A DNA stretch of 8,392 nucleotides from JAZNOL01 sp045580815 (lineage in GTDB: Bacteria; Bacillota; Clostridia; RUG12999). The stretch is taken from positions 1-8,392 of the forward strand of contig JAZNOL010000040.1 of assembly GCA_045580815.1 (NCBI GenBank). Reading direction: 5' to 3'. Positions within the stretch are counted from its first letter, which is position 1. Every line of letters starts with the position of its first letter. The translations under genes were made by a program, and so were the position numbers. The notes beneath the pieces are model-generated. The model was given only the letters and a program-made list of their open reading frames with translations, was not told the DNA's origin and ran no database searches. Below, piece after piece: positions 1 to 4,995 of this stretch.

Positions 1-605
1 CCCGGTGCTATAGCAATTGACATAGTTTTTCCCAATTTCGAGATTTGTTCACTTATTTTATTAATTCTTTCAATGGATTTGTCAAGATTTGATACCTTCA
101 CATTTGCCACGATATCATCACATTCTACATTGAAAGCACGAAGCAACAATTTTTTATTGTCATTCACCATAGCTCGTCCTTGTGTTTGACTACCATTAAC
201 TGTCCAACTTGTACTTCCATATGCTGCGGCATCATTTTTTATACACTTTTTTTGTTCTTCTCTAAGTTCTTTTAGTTTATCTTTATATAAATCGGAGTTA
301 GCTAATTCAAACGTTGGTTTATATAGGCCATACTCTTGAGCATCTATATCCATTTCAAAAATCGATATTTGCTTTTTCTTATCTAAAATCTCTTGATTTA
401 GTTTGTTAATATTACTATTAAGTTCAACTATTTTATTCTGACTATCTGTAATAGTTTTCTCTAAAGAAACAATATTTCCTTTCAAAAACTCAATTTGCTT
501 ATTAAGAGCATCAATATTTCTGTGTTCAGGTAACATTAAACTACTTAATCGCTCAATTTCCGCCTGTAAATCTTTTTCTCTTTTTGAAGGTCCAAATAAT
601 CCCAT
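1..605 (-). CDS. DUF4041-like coiled-coil protein, 5' part (partial)
   Basis: The reading frame is open from the ATG at 605-603 to the left edge, giving 201 complete codons and no stop. The protein starts MGLFGPSKR. Residues about 8-90 are a charged, Leu/Ile-rich stretch (EKDLQAEIERL, then LNKQIEFLKGNIVSLEKTI) typical of a long coiled coil. A second part contains YGLYKPTFELANSDLYKDKL and GSTSWTVNGSQTQGRAM, which I recognise as the hallmark of DUF4041 proteins. In that family the part missing here usually carries a C-terminal T5orf172/MUG113 (GIY-YIG-like) domain; this is family knowledge, not seen. An AAAGGA Shine-Dalgarno (620-615) lies 9 bases before the ATG. No signal peptide or membrane segment is visible, so it is probably cytoplasmic. 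It is monocistronic as far as can be seen. DUF4041 proteins are often encoded in accessory DNA. The biochemical function is unknown; the family assignment is fairly secure. Confidence 0.82.
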   Translation of the reverse strand, partial: MGLFGPSKREKDLQAEIERLSSLMLPEHRNIDALNKQIEFLKGNIVSLEKTITDSQNKIVELNSNINKLNQEILDKKKQISIFEMDIDAQEYGLYKPTFELANSDLYKDKLKELREEQKKCIKNDAAAYGSTSWTVNGSQTQGRAMVNDNKKLLLRAFNVECDDIVANVKVSNLDKSIERINKISEQISKLGKTMSIAIAP

Positions 606-635
606 AAAAACACATCCTTTATCTTATTTTTTATA

Positions 636-644
636 ATTATATCA
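636..644 (-). promoter_or_regulatory. Extended -10 promoter element for the DUF4041-like gene
   Basis: On the minus strand this reads TGATATAAT, a perfect TGn-TATAAT extended -10, about 30 bases upstream of the ATG at 605. The position 17 bases further upstream (GTTTTA) matches TTGACA poorly, so activity would rest on the extended -10. It lies downstream of the small-RNA terminator at 764-791, so the gene appears to have its own transcript. Confidence 0.5.
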
Positions 645-763
645 TAGTTACTGTACAATAAAACGGTCTTTCCCATTCAGTAATTCTTAACACGAATAAA
701 CAACTTTAATAAATTTATTATACATACAATCCCTTTTCAGTTTTCTTCACTATCAGATAAATT

Positions 764-791
764 AAAAAATGCACCAACCGAAGCTGGTGCA
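764..791 (-). terminator. Intrinsic terminator with UUCG tetraloop
   Basis: Read on the minus strand, TGCACCAGC (791-783) pairs with GTTGGTGCA (778-770), giving 9 pairs including one G-U, closed by a C(UUCG)G tetraloop. Six U residues follow (769-764). This is a textbook rho-independent terminator. It ends the small transcript that starts near 925 and separates it from the DUF4041 gene. Confidence 0.85.
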
Positions 792-925
792 CGAAAAACA
801 CAAACTCCGATTGCTGCAACACAACTTTAGACAAACTACAAGAGAAAGCCAAAAGAGAGAATGTGTTTTTACCTGAAATAAAAACACTTCTCCTATAGTT
901 TACCCAATATTCAGTTGTGTTGCAC
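764..925 (-). ncRNA. Candidate structured small RNA, about 160 nt, class unknown
   Basis: A near-consensus promoter (930-958) and an intrinsic terminator (764-791) bracket about 160 bases with no credible reading frame. The predicted start is near G925-G923. The RNA would begin with TGCAACACAACT (924-913), which pairs perfectly with AGTTGTGTTGCA (826-815), a 12-bp closing helix. Inside are a second helix, AAACTA (901-896) with TAGTTT (838-833), and a hairpin whose 9-bp stem GTGTTTTTA (887-879)/TAAAAACAC (871-863) has a 7-base loop and is extended by GAGAA (892-888)/TTCTC (861-857) past a bulged A. An 18-base pyrimidine-rich strand (856-839) stays unpaired. A 5'-3' closing helix with an asymmetric internal loop recalls 6S RNA, but I see no conserved 6S sequence. 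Alternatives are another trans-acting sRNA or a MITE-like inverted repeat that captured a promoter and terminator. Confidence 0.62.
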
Positions 926-929
926 ATTT

Positions 930-958
930 ATTATACCACAAATATACATAAAATGCAA
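930..958 (-). promoter_or_regulatory. Strong sigma-A promoter of the small RNA
   Basis: On the minus strand: TTGCAT (958-953), a 17-base spacer, then TATAAT (935-930), with TGG directly before it forming an extended -10. The predicted start, 5-7 bases downstream, coincides with the first bases of the closing helix of the small RNA. TGCAACAC, also found in that helix, overlaps the -35 and recurs on the plus strand at 983-990, so a regulator site is conceivable. Confidence 0.75.
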
Positions 959-1006
959 CACTTTTTTAAAATTATCTTCTGTTGCAACACTCGTCAGAGG
1001 GAGGCA

Positions 1007-1036
1007 AGGGATTGTACAGTTTTATAAAATTGTAAA
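1007..1036. repeat. Remnant repeat end plus A/T-rich flank
   Basis: The sequence AGGGATTGT (1007-1015) matches the outer end of copies A and B of the nearby intergenic repeat and is preceded by GAGGGAGGC-like sequence (998-1005), as if a third copy had been truncated. The following TTTTATAAAATTGTAAA (1020-1036) recurs almost unchanged at 1218-1234, just beyond copy B, so the two flank the copy A / copy B pair as near-direct repeats. Confidence 0.4.
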
Positions 1037-1043
1037 GTCTGAA

Positions 1044-1095
1044 GCCTCCACTGTGTAAGGGGAGGTGTTGAGCGTAGGCGAAACGGAGGGGTTGT
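1044..1095 (+). repeat. Intergenic repeat, copy A
   Basis: A 52-base element of the form GCCTCC-x-CTGTGTAAGGGGAGGTG, a variable middle (1067-1083), then CGGAGGGGTTGT. CTCC and GGAG segments allow internal hairpins. I recognise the pattern (GNCTCC..TGTGTAA.GGGAG.TG.....GAGGG.TTGT) as a common short dispersed repeat in Clostridia genomes. No coding potential is seen. An inverted, diverged copy B lies 42 bases downstream. Confidence 0.6.
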
Positions 1096-1137
1096 GATGT
1101 AAAACCCATATTTTTTTAATACTCTAAAGTTATGCTG

Positions 1138-1193
1138 ACAATCCCTCAGTCATTTTCTTGCGAAAATGCCAGCTCCCTTTACACAAAGGAGCC
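1138..1193 (-). repeat. Intergenic repeat, copy B, inverted relative to copy A
   Basis: Read on the minus strand it starts GGCTCCTTTGTGTAAAGGGAG and ends TGAGGGATTGT, aligning with copy A at both ends while the middle differs. The middle here is its own hairpin, CATTTTC-TTGC-GAAAATG (1151-1168 on the plus strand). Copies A and B face each other, so a transcript through both could fold into one large imperfect hairpin. Confidence 0.6.
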
Positions 1194-1230
1194 GTTGGTT
1201 TGTACCGCTTGGTGTGGTTTTATAAATTGT

Positions 1231-1264
1231 AAAAACCGGTGATTTCGTAAGAAATCACCGGTTT
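1231..1264 (-). terminator. Terminator of the oxidoreductase operon
   Basis: A perfect 14-bp stem, AAACCGGTGATTTC (1233-1246) with GAAATCACCGGTTT (1251-1264), around a 4-base loop. On the minus strand it ends GGTTTTTACAATTT, a short U tract. It lies 55 bases past the stop codon of the last operon gene. On the plus strand it is followed by TTTAACTTT, so weaker plus-strand termination is also possible. Confidence 0.8.
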
Positions 1265-1271
1265 AACTTTA

Positions 1272-1324
1272 GTATTTAATTAAAGTGCGTAGTATATTAA
1301 CTAAATAGGCGTATTTAATTAAAG
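1272..1324. repeat. 14-bp direct repeat spanning the operon's last stop codon
   Basis: GTATTTAATTAAAG occurs at 1272-1285 and again at 1311-1324, 25 bases apart. The second copy includes the TAA stop (1321-1319) of the gamma-subunit gene. Each copy contains TTTAATTAAA, which is itself nearly palindromic. It may mark a small duplication at the gene's 3' end; no function can be read from it. Confidence 0.45.
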
Positions 1325-1846
1325 ATTATAACCTGCATCGAGAGCTTTTTTATTGATTTCAAGAAGAGCTGCTTTTTTAGCGGGCACGAGTTTATCAAGT
1401 GCCGATTTCATTTCGTCAAGTGTGATTACGCCTGTTTCTTTTGCAAATTTGCCAAGCACAACCATGTTAGCCAGTGTGTTTGCATTCATATCAATAGCCA
1501 TCTGTGTTGCCGGAACAGCAAACGCCTGTGCATCTGAATCGGGAGTTTTTGAAATAAGCGAGCTGTCATAATAAATTTTGCCTGTTTCTGCCACACTTTT
1601 TTCAAATTTTTCAAGTGACGGAAGATTAAGTGCGATAAGTGCGTCGGGTTTCTGGATAATCGGTGAAGCGATGGGCTCATCTGAAATTATAACGTTACAG
1701 TTTGCTGTACCGCCACGCATTTCGGGGCCGTATGACGGGAGCCATGAAACCTCTTTGCCTTTAAGCATTCCGGCATATGCAAGCAGTTTGCCCGCAAACA
1801 GAATACCCTGTCCGCCGAAGCCTGCCAAAATAATCTGAGTTGTCAT
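1319..1846 (-). CDS. 2-oxoacid:ferredoxin oxidoreductase, gamma subunit
   Basis: This 175-residue protein is the gamma (PorG/KorC/VorC-type) subunit of a cytoplasmic 2-oxoacid:ferredoxin oxidoreductase, which makes acyl-CoA and reduced ferredoxin from a 2-oxoacid and CoA. It is one POR_gamma domain of normal length. The family hallmarks are GFGGQGI (residues 9-15) at the N-terminus and SYGPEMRGGTANC (38-50), which belongs to the CoA-handling region. The ATG (1846-1844) overlaps the beta-subunit stop by one base (TAATG), so translation is probably coupled; a GGGAGG ribosome site lies inside the end of the beta gene. It is the last gene of the operon and is followed by the 1231-1264 terminator. 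The family is certain; the substrate (branched-chain 2-oxoacid versus 2-oxoglutarate) cannot be told from this subunit. Confidence 0.93.
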   Translation of the reverse strand: MTTQIILAGFGGQGILFAGKLLAYAGMLKGKEVSWLPSYGPEMRGGTANCNVIISDEPIASPIIQKPDALIALNLPSLEKFEKSVAETGKIYYDSSLISKTPDSDAQAFAVPATQMAIDMNANTLANMVVLGKFAKETGVITLDEMKSALDKLVPAKKAALLEINKKALDAGYNL

Positions 1847-2592
1847 TATCTTTCGCCTCCCAAATCTTTATAAACGCCGAGCGGATAAACCGGCATCATG
1901 TTATCTTCAAGCCATTTTAAGCTCTCTGTGGGTGAAAGTCCCCAGTTTGTGGGGCAGATTGAAAGCACTTCAACAAGTGAGAAGCCTTTTCCTGCAATCT
2001 GATATTCAAATGCTTTTTTGATAGCTTTTTTAGCAGCTCTTATGTTTTTAACGTTGTTTACTGCAACACGTTCAAGATAAGTTGCACCTTCAACGTTTGA
2101 AAGCATTTCACAAACTTTAATCGGGTATCCCTGTGTTTCAACTTTTCTTCCGTAGGGAGTTGTCTGTGTAACCTGGTCAACAAGCGATGTAGGAGCCATC
2201 TGACCGCCTGTCATGCCGTAAATAGCATTGTTTACGAAAATAACTGTGATATTTTCGCTTCTGCCTGCGGCGTGAACTGTTTCTGCTGTACCGATAGCGG
2301 CAAGGTCGCCGTCGCCCTGATATGTGAACACAATTTTATCTTTAAGTGCACGTTTTATACCTGTTGCAACTGCCGGAGCTCTGCCGTGAGCAGCCTCCTG
2401 CATATCACATTCAAAATAGTTATAAGCAAAAACCGAGCAGCCTACCGGAGCAACGCCAACTGTTTTGCCTTCGATTCCGAGTTCGTCAATAACCTCAGCT
2501 ACAAGACGGTGAATAATACCGTGTGTACAGCCGGGGCAGTAATGCAGGTTTACATCACTTAAAGCATGGGGTTTTTCAAATACTTTAGCCAT
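1846..2592 (-). CDS. 2-oxoacid:ferredoxin oxidoreductase, beta subunit (TPP-binding)
   Basis: This 248-residue subunit carries the thiamine pyrophosphate site and, in the family, a [4Fe-4S] cluster next to it. The TPP motif runs from GDGD (93-96) to NN (121-122), followed by AIYGMTGGQMAPTS. The cysteines fitting the cluster are C19 and C22 (CPGCTHG), C52 (VGC) and C213 (CPTNW). It decarboxylates the 2-oxoacid and passes electrons to the ferredoxin subunit. The length is typical for the KorB/VorA-type beta subunit of enzymes with separate alpha and gamma chains. The start ATG (2592-2590) overlaps the alpha stop as TAATG, with an AGGAGGT ribosome site 9 bases upstream. The same one-base overlap occurs at its end with the gamma gene. 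It sits third-to-last-minus-one in a tightly coupled alpha-beta-gamma run, so equal dosage of subunits is expected. Confidence 0.94.
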   Translation of the reverse strand: MAKVFEKPHALSDVNLHYCPGCTHGIIHRLVAEVIDELGIEGKTVGVAPVGCSVFAYNYFECDMQEAAHGRAPAVATGIKRALKDKIVFTYQGDGDLAAIGTAETVHAAGRSENITVIFVNNAIYGMTGGQMAPTSLVDQVTQTTPYGRKVETQGYPIKVCEMLSNVEGATYLERVAVNNVKNIRAAKKAIKKAFEYQIAGKGFSLVEVLSICPTNWGLSPTESLKWLEDNMMPVYPLGVYKDLGGER

Positions 2593-3656
2593 TAGTTTTT
2601 ACCTCCTGCAATTTTTTCAATTTCTGCGCAGATTTCGTCGGGAGTGGGCACAACGCCGCCGTTTCTTCCGTAGAAGTAAACAGGAGCTGTGTCGCCTACT
2701 GCAAGACGTACGTCTTCAACCATCTGTCCCTGGCTCATTTCAACGCTGATAAATGCTTTTGCTGTTTTTGCCGCTTCCTTGATAGTTTTTTCGGGGAACG
2801 GCCAGAGTGTTATGGGACGGATAACGCCAACTTTTACGCCTTTTTCACGCATCATGTTCATTGCTGTTTTTGCAATACGTGCAACAACGCCGTATGCAAC
2901 AAGAACAACGTCTGCATCTTCAACGTTTGTACATTCAACTTTAACTTCATTTTCTTTAATGTAGTTATATTTTTCAAGACGCTCGTTGTTGATTTTTTCA
3001 AGCTCTTCGGGCTGAATGTAAAGAGAGTTGATTATGTTGCGTTTGCGTTTCATGTCTGTTGTGGTTGTTGCCCAGGTTTTTTCGGGAACTTCACGGTGAG
3101 TTGTGTTCTCAAAAGAAACAGGCTCCATCATCTGACCGAGCATACCGTCACCCATAATCATAACGGGCATACGGTAAATATCTGCAATGTCAAATGCTTC
3201 TGTTGTAAGCTGAACCATTTCCTGAACAGATGAGGGTGCAAGAACAACAAGGTGATAGTCACCGTGTCCGCCGCCTTTTGTTGCCTGGAAATAGTCTGAC
3301 TGTGCCGGCTGGATACCGCCAAGACCGGGGCCGCCACGCACAATGTTAACGATAACACAGGGCAAATCTGCACCTGCGATATAAGAAATACCTTCGGCTT
3401 TAAGGCTTATTCCGGGGCTGGAGGATGATGTCATAACTCTTGCTCCTGCACCTGCCGCACCGTAAACCATATTTATTGCTGCGACTTCACTTTCAGCCTG
3501 TAAAAACAGACCGTCAATTTTCGGCATTTTTTTAGCCATGTATGCGGCAACCTCTGTCTGGGGAGTAATCGGATAACCGAAAAACAGTTTACATCCCGCC
3601 TGCATAGCCGCTTCAGCCATTGCTTCGTTGCCTTTCATTAAAACTTTTTCAGCCAT
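2592..3656 (-). CDS. vorB: 2-oxoacid:ferredoxin oxidoreductase, alpha subunit (VorB-like)
   Basis: This 354-residue alpha subunit forms the catalytic dimer interface with beta and helps bind the 2-oxoacid. After the N-terminal MKGNEAMAEAA it has GYPITPQTE (27-35), the conserved loop of the POR_N domain, then TSSSSPGISL and RGGPGLG, and a C-terminal POR core domain (about 245-345). The length and the opening sequence match proteins usually annotated as 3-methyl-2-oxobutanoate dehydrogenase subunit VorB in Clostridia. That name implies ketoisovalerate and other branched-chain 2-oxoacids (EC 1.2.7.7), but the family also includes 2-oxoglutarate enzymes (KorA), so the substrate is inferred. A Shine-Dalgarno AAGGAAG precedes the ATG at 3656-3654. 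The ferredoxin gene ends 21 bases upstream, and the stop overlaps the beta start. Confidence 0.92.
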   Translation of the reverse strand: MAEKVLMKGNEAMAEAAMQAGCKLFFGYPITPQTEVAAYMAKKMPKIDGLFLQAESEVAAINMVYGAAGAGARVMTSSSSPGISLKAEGISYIAGADLPCVIVNIVRGGPGLGGIQPAQSDYFQATKGGGHGDYHLVVLAPSSVQEMVQLTTEAFDIADIYRMPVMIMGDGMLGQMMEPVSFENTTHREVPEKTWATTTTDMKRKRNIINSLYIQPEELEKINNERLEKYNYIKENEVKVECTNVEDADVVLVAYGVVARIAKTAMNMMREKGVKVGVIRPITLWPFPEKTIKEAAKTAKAFISVEMSQGQMVEDVRLAVGDTAPVYFYGRNGGVVPTPDEICAEIEKIAGGKN

Positions 3657-3677
3657 TTTTTACACTTCCTTCTTTAA

Positions 3678-3881
3678 TTAACGTTCTACCTCGATTACGC
3701 AGTCAGGGCACATAATTGCGCACGACGCACAACCGATACATTCATCCATATTTGCAACCATTGCCGGGTTAAAGCCTTTTGCGTTGAGTTTGTCCGAAAA
3801 GCTGATAATCTTTTTGGGACAAGCCTGTGCGCAAAGTCCGCAACCTTTACATTTGTCTTCTTTAAATGTTACTTTTGCCAT
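3678..3881 (-). CDS. 2x[4Fe-4S] ferredoxin (delta) subunit of the oxidoreductase
   Basis: This 67-residue protein has two complete C-x2-C-x2-C-x3-C-P motifs: C11, C14, C17, C21 and C48, C51, C54, C58. That makes it an 8Fe ferredoxin-like protein, the delta (KorD/PorD/VorD-type) subunit, which carries electrons from the beta-subunit cluster to free ferredoxin. An extra cysteine, C61, follows the second motif. About 26 residues separate the motifs, longer than in a minimal clostridial ferredoxin and usual for delta subunits. The ATG at 3881 lies 10 bases after the ATPase stop, and the ribosome site (TAGGAG) includes that stop codon, so the two genes are probably coupled. The alpha gene follows 21 bases downstream. 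Confidence 0.93.
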   Translation of the reverse strand: MAKVTFKEDKCKGCGLCAQACPKKIISFSDKLNAKGFNPAMVANMDECIGCASCAIMCPDCVIEVER

Positions 3882-3891
3882 AATATCACTC

Positions 3892-4557
3892 CTACCATTT
3901 TTTTAGTTTTATATCAATCGGAAACAGCTTGTCGCCGAGCGGTTTCAGCCCGTCGCATATGCTTTTTTTTGCAGAAACAAATCTGACACCGCAATTCATA
4001 TTTTCCGCGGTTTTTTCGGCTTCCGGCATACTTAAAAGCACCGTTTCCTCTGTTGTTTCGTCTGAAATATTTGTGTTGTTGACTATTCCTGTGAATTTAA
4101 GCCTTGATGTCTGCTCAATTGCAGAAAGTGCCTCGGTTGCTTCTTCAGCATCCAAAGTAAGCGGACGGCGGAAATTGACAACACCCAGCATATCGTAAGG
4201 TGCTTTGTCAAAATAAGGCTTGAATCTTCCCAGTGCAATAGCACCGTCATCATCGCCGCCAACATCAAAAATAACATAGCCTTCTTTATAAAAAACCGTG
4301 TTTATGTTAGGCGGAAGGGCAGGCACGTCAACGTTTGAGTTTGCATAGTCGGAAACAACAACTTCTATACCGTTTTTTTCAAGCTCCTCCTGTGCATCCT
4401 TTGTGCGGAAATAAGGATTAACCACGTCAAGGTCAACAATTGTCACCTTTTCGCCCATTTCACGCAATTTCAGCGCAAGATTAACCGAAAATTCGGTTTT
4501 TCCGCTGCCGTAATGACCGACAACAACAATTCGTTTTTCAAGCTTTATAAATATCAC
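3892..4557 (-). CDS. P-loop ATPase of the ParA/CobQ-like type, first gene of the operon
   Basis: This 221-residue cytoplasmic ATPase has a Walker A motif GHYGSGKT (14-21), a switch-like VDLDVVNPYF (41-50) and a Walker B-like VIFDVGGD (95-102), followed by NFRRP and GIVNNTNIS (157-165). The fold resembles ParA/MinD and cobyrinate-synthase-type NTPases, but the second P-loop position is H rather than the K of the deviant Walker A, so it is not a typical MinD/ArsA member. I recall similar proteins next to VorB-type operons in other Clostridia. A role in cluster delivery or enzyme regulation is inference; the function is not established. The start is uncertain: the only in-frame conventional start is GTG at 4557-4555, and it lies inside the purine-rich AAAGGAAGGTGA sequence that looks like the ribosome site itself. 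Transcription probably starts only 10-15 bases upstream. Confidence 0.85.
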   Translation of the reverse strand: MIFIKLEKRIVVVGHYGSGKTEFSVNLALKLREMGEKVTIVDLDVVNPYFRTKDAQEELEKNGIEVVVSDYANSNVDVPALPPNINTVFYKEGYVIFDVGGDDDGAIALGRFKPYFDKAPYDMLGVVNFRRPLTLDAEEATEALSAIEQTSRLKFTGIVNNTNISDETTEETVLLSMPEAEKTAENMNCGVRFVSAKKSICDGLKPLGDKLFPIDIKLKKW

Positions 4558-4574
4558 CTTCCTTTATTCTAAAA

Positions 4575-4603
4575 ATTATATCATATCCTGACGCATTTTG
4601 CAA
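4575..4603 (-). promoter_or_regulatory. Promoter of the ATPase-oxidoreductase operon
   Basis: On the minus strand: TTGCAA (4603-4598), a 17-base spacer, then TATAAT (4580-4575) with TGA before it (extended -10). The predicted start is about A4568-A4570, leaving a leader of only 10-15 bases before the GTG. This is a strong constitutive-looking promoter; a 12-bp palindrome at 4630-4641 upstream could be an operator. Confidence 0.8.
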
Positions 4604-4718
4604 GCATATTTTTGTTTTTCGTTAAAATTAACATTAATGTTTTCTGCTTTAGGGTTCTTTATGAGCAATATGATTGAAAAGAATATGTATTACTGTTTAA
4701 AAAAATATTTCAAAACAC
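4604..4718. other. A/T-rich divergent spacer with a 12-bp palindrome
   Basis: This spacer separates the -35 boxes of two promoters that fire in opposite directions. It contains the perfect palindrome AACATTAATGTT (4630-4641), 26 bases from the -35 of the oxidoreductase operon, and the near-palindrome GTTAA-AA-TTAAC (4621-4632) overlapping it. No reading frame or RNA fold of note is visible in the rest. Confidence 0.45.
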
Positions 4719-4747
4719 TTGATAAATAAAAAAAATTGTGCTATAAT
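4719..4747 (+). promoter_or_regulatory. Promoter of the SLOG-gene leader RNA
   Basis: TTGATA (4719-4724), a 17-base spacer, then TATAAT (4742-4747), with TGC directly before the -10 (extended). The predicted start is at about 4752-4754, so the transcript opens with the segment TGCTACA that can pair with the terminator arm. No other promoter is visible between here and the SLOG gene. Confidence 0.82.
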
Positions 4748-4751
4748 ATAT

Positions 4752-4983
4752 GTGCTACAACTTTTTTTATTATGTCAATTATTAACACTTTCTATCTTGT
4801 ATAGTATCGCAACTTAAGAGGTACGCTATTTGTAAAAAGCGTACACTCTTGTTTCGTCATACTCTTAAGCTGTGATATACAGATAGATGTAATGAAAAAA
4901 GTGTGTAGCAACCTTTGAAACAGAGTCCCTGCGTTTTTTGGTGCGTGGCTCTGCTTTAGGGTGGGCTACGCACTTTTTATTTA
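4752..4983 (+). promoter_or_regulatory. Structured leader with switch-like terminator (riboswitch or attenuator candidate)
   Basis: The roughly 230-base leader folds around a long interrupted helix: TCTATCT (4791-4797)/AGATAGA (4881-4887), GTATA (4799-4803)/TATAC (4876-4880), CGCA (4808-4811)/TGTG (4871-4874) and CTTAAGAG (4813-4820)/CTCTTAAG (4862-4869), 24 pairs in all. It is capped by a hairpin GTACGCT (4821-4827)/AGCGTAC (4838-4844) and an unpaired 4845-4861. This helix brings the 5' segment TGCTACA (4753-4759) beside TGTAGCA (4904-4910), which pairs with it perfectly. The latter overlaps the 5' arm of the terminator (4901-4909), whose other partner is GCTACGCAC (4965-4973). The two pairings are mutually exclusive, the logic of a riboswitch expression platform. 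I recognise no known riboswitch class; ligand, protein or tRNA control are all open. Confidence 0.62.
4895..4978 (+). terminator. Intrinsic terminator upstream of the SLOG gene
   Basis: GTGTGTAGC (4901-4909) pairs with GCTACGCAC (4965-4973), 9 pairs with one G-U, followed by TTTTT (4974-4978). AAAAA before the 5' arm can extend the stem and would make it active on both strands. Inside the long loop CAGAG (4921-4925) pairs with CTCTG (4949-4953). It lies 18 bases before the ATG at 4996, so the gene is expressed only when this terminator is bypassed. Confidence 0.72.
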
Positions 4984-4995
4984 GCGGGGTATGAT

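Noticed and set aside
815..924. MITE with 12-bp terminal inverted repeats
   Set aside because: No target-site duplication flanks the repeats (left flank GATTGC, right flank CATTTA), and a promoter and terminator are placed as expected for an RNA gene. It is kept as an alternative only.
718..927. A 69-codon minus-strand reading frame
   Set aside because: Its ATG lies 3 bases after the -10 box and upstream of the predicted transcription start, there is no ribosome site, it runs through the intrinsic terminator at 764-791, and the peptide resembles nothing. The DNA is better explained as a structured RNA.
1040..1200. CRISPR array
   Set aside because: There are only two diverged copies in opposite orientation, without regular direct repeats or spacers.
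4892..4918. Eight-codon reading frame (MKKVCSNL) in the SLOG leader, a possible leader peptide
   Set aside because: It has no clear ribosome site and no run of a single amino acid that would suggest ribosome-mediated attenuation. A second small frame at 4772-4804 also lacks a ribosome site.
4957..4973. AGGGTGGGCTACGC resembles the T-box consensus AGGGTGGNACCGCG
   Set aside because: It forms the 3' arm of the terminator directly before the U run, whereas a real T-box lies upstream in the antiterminator. No stem I specifier architecture is evident, and the gene is not for amino acid metabolism.
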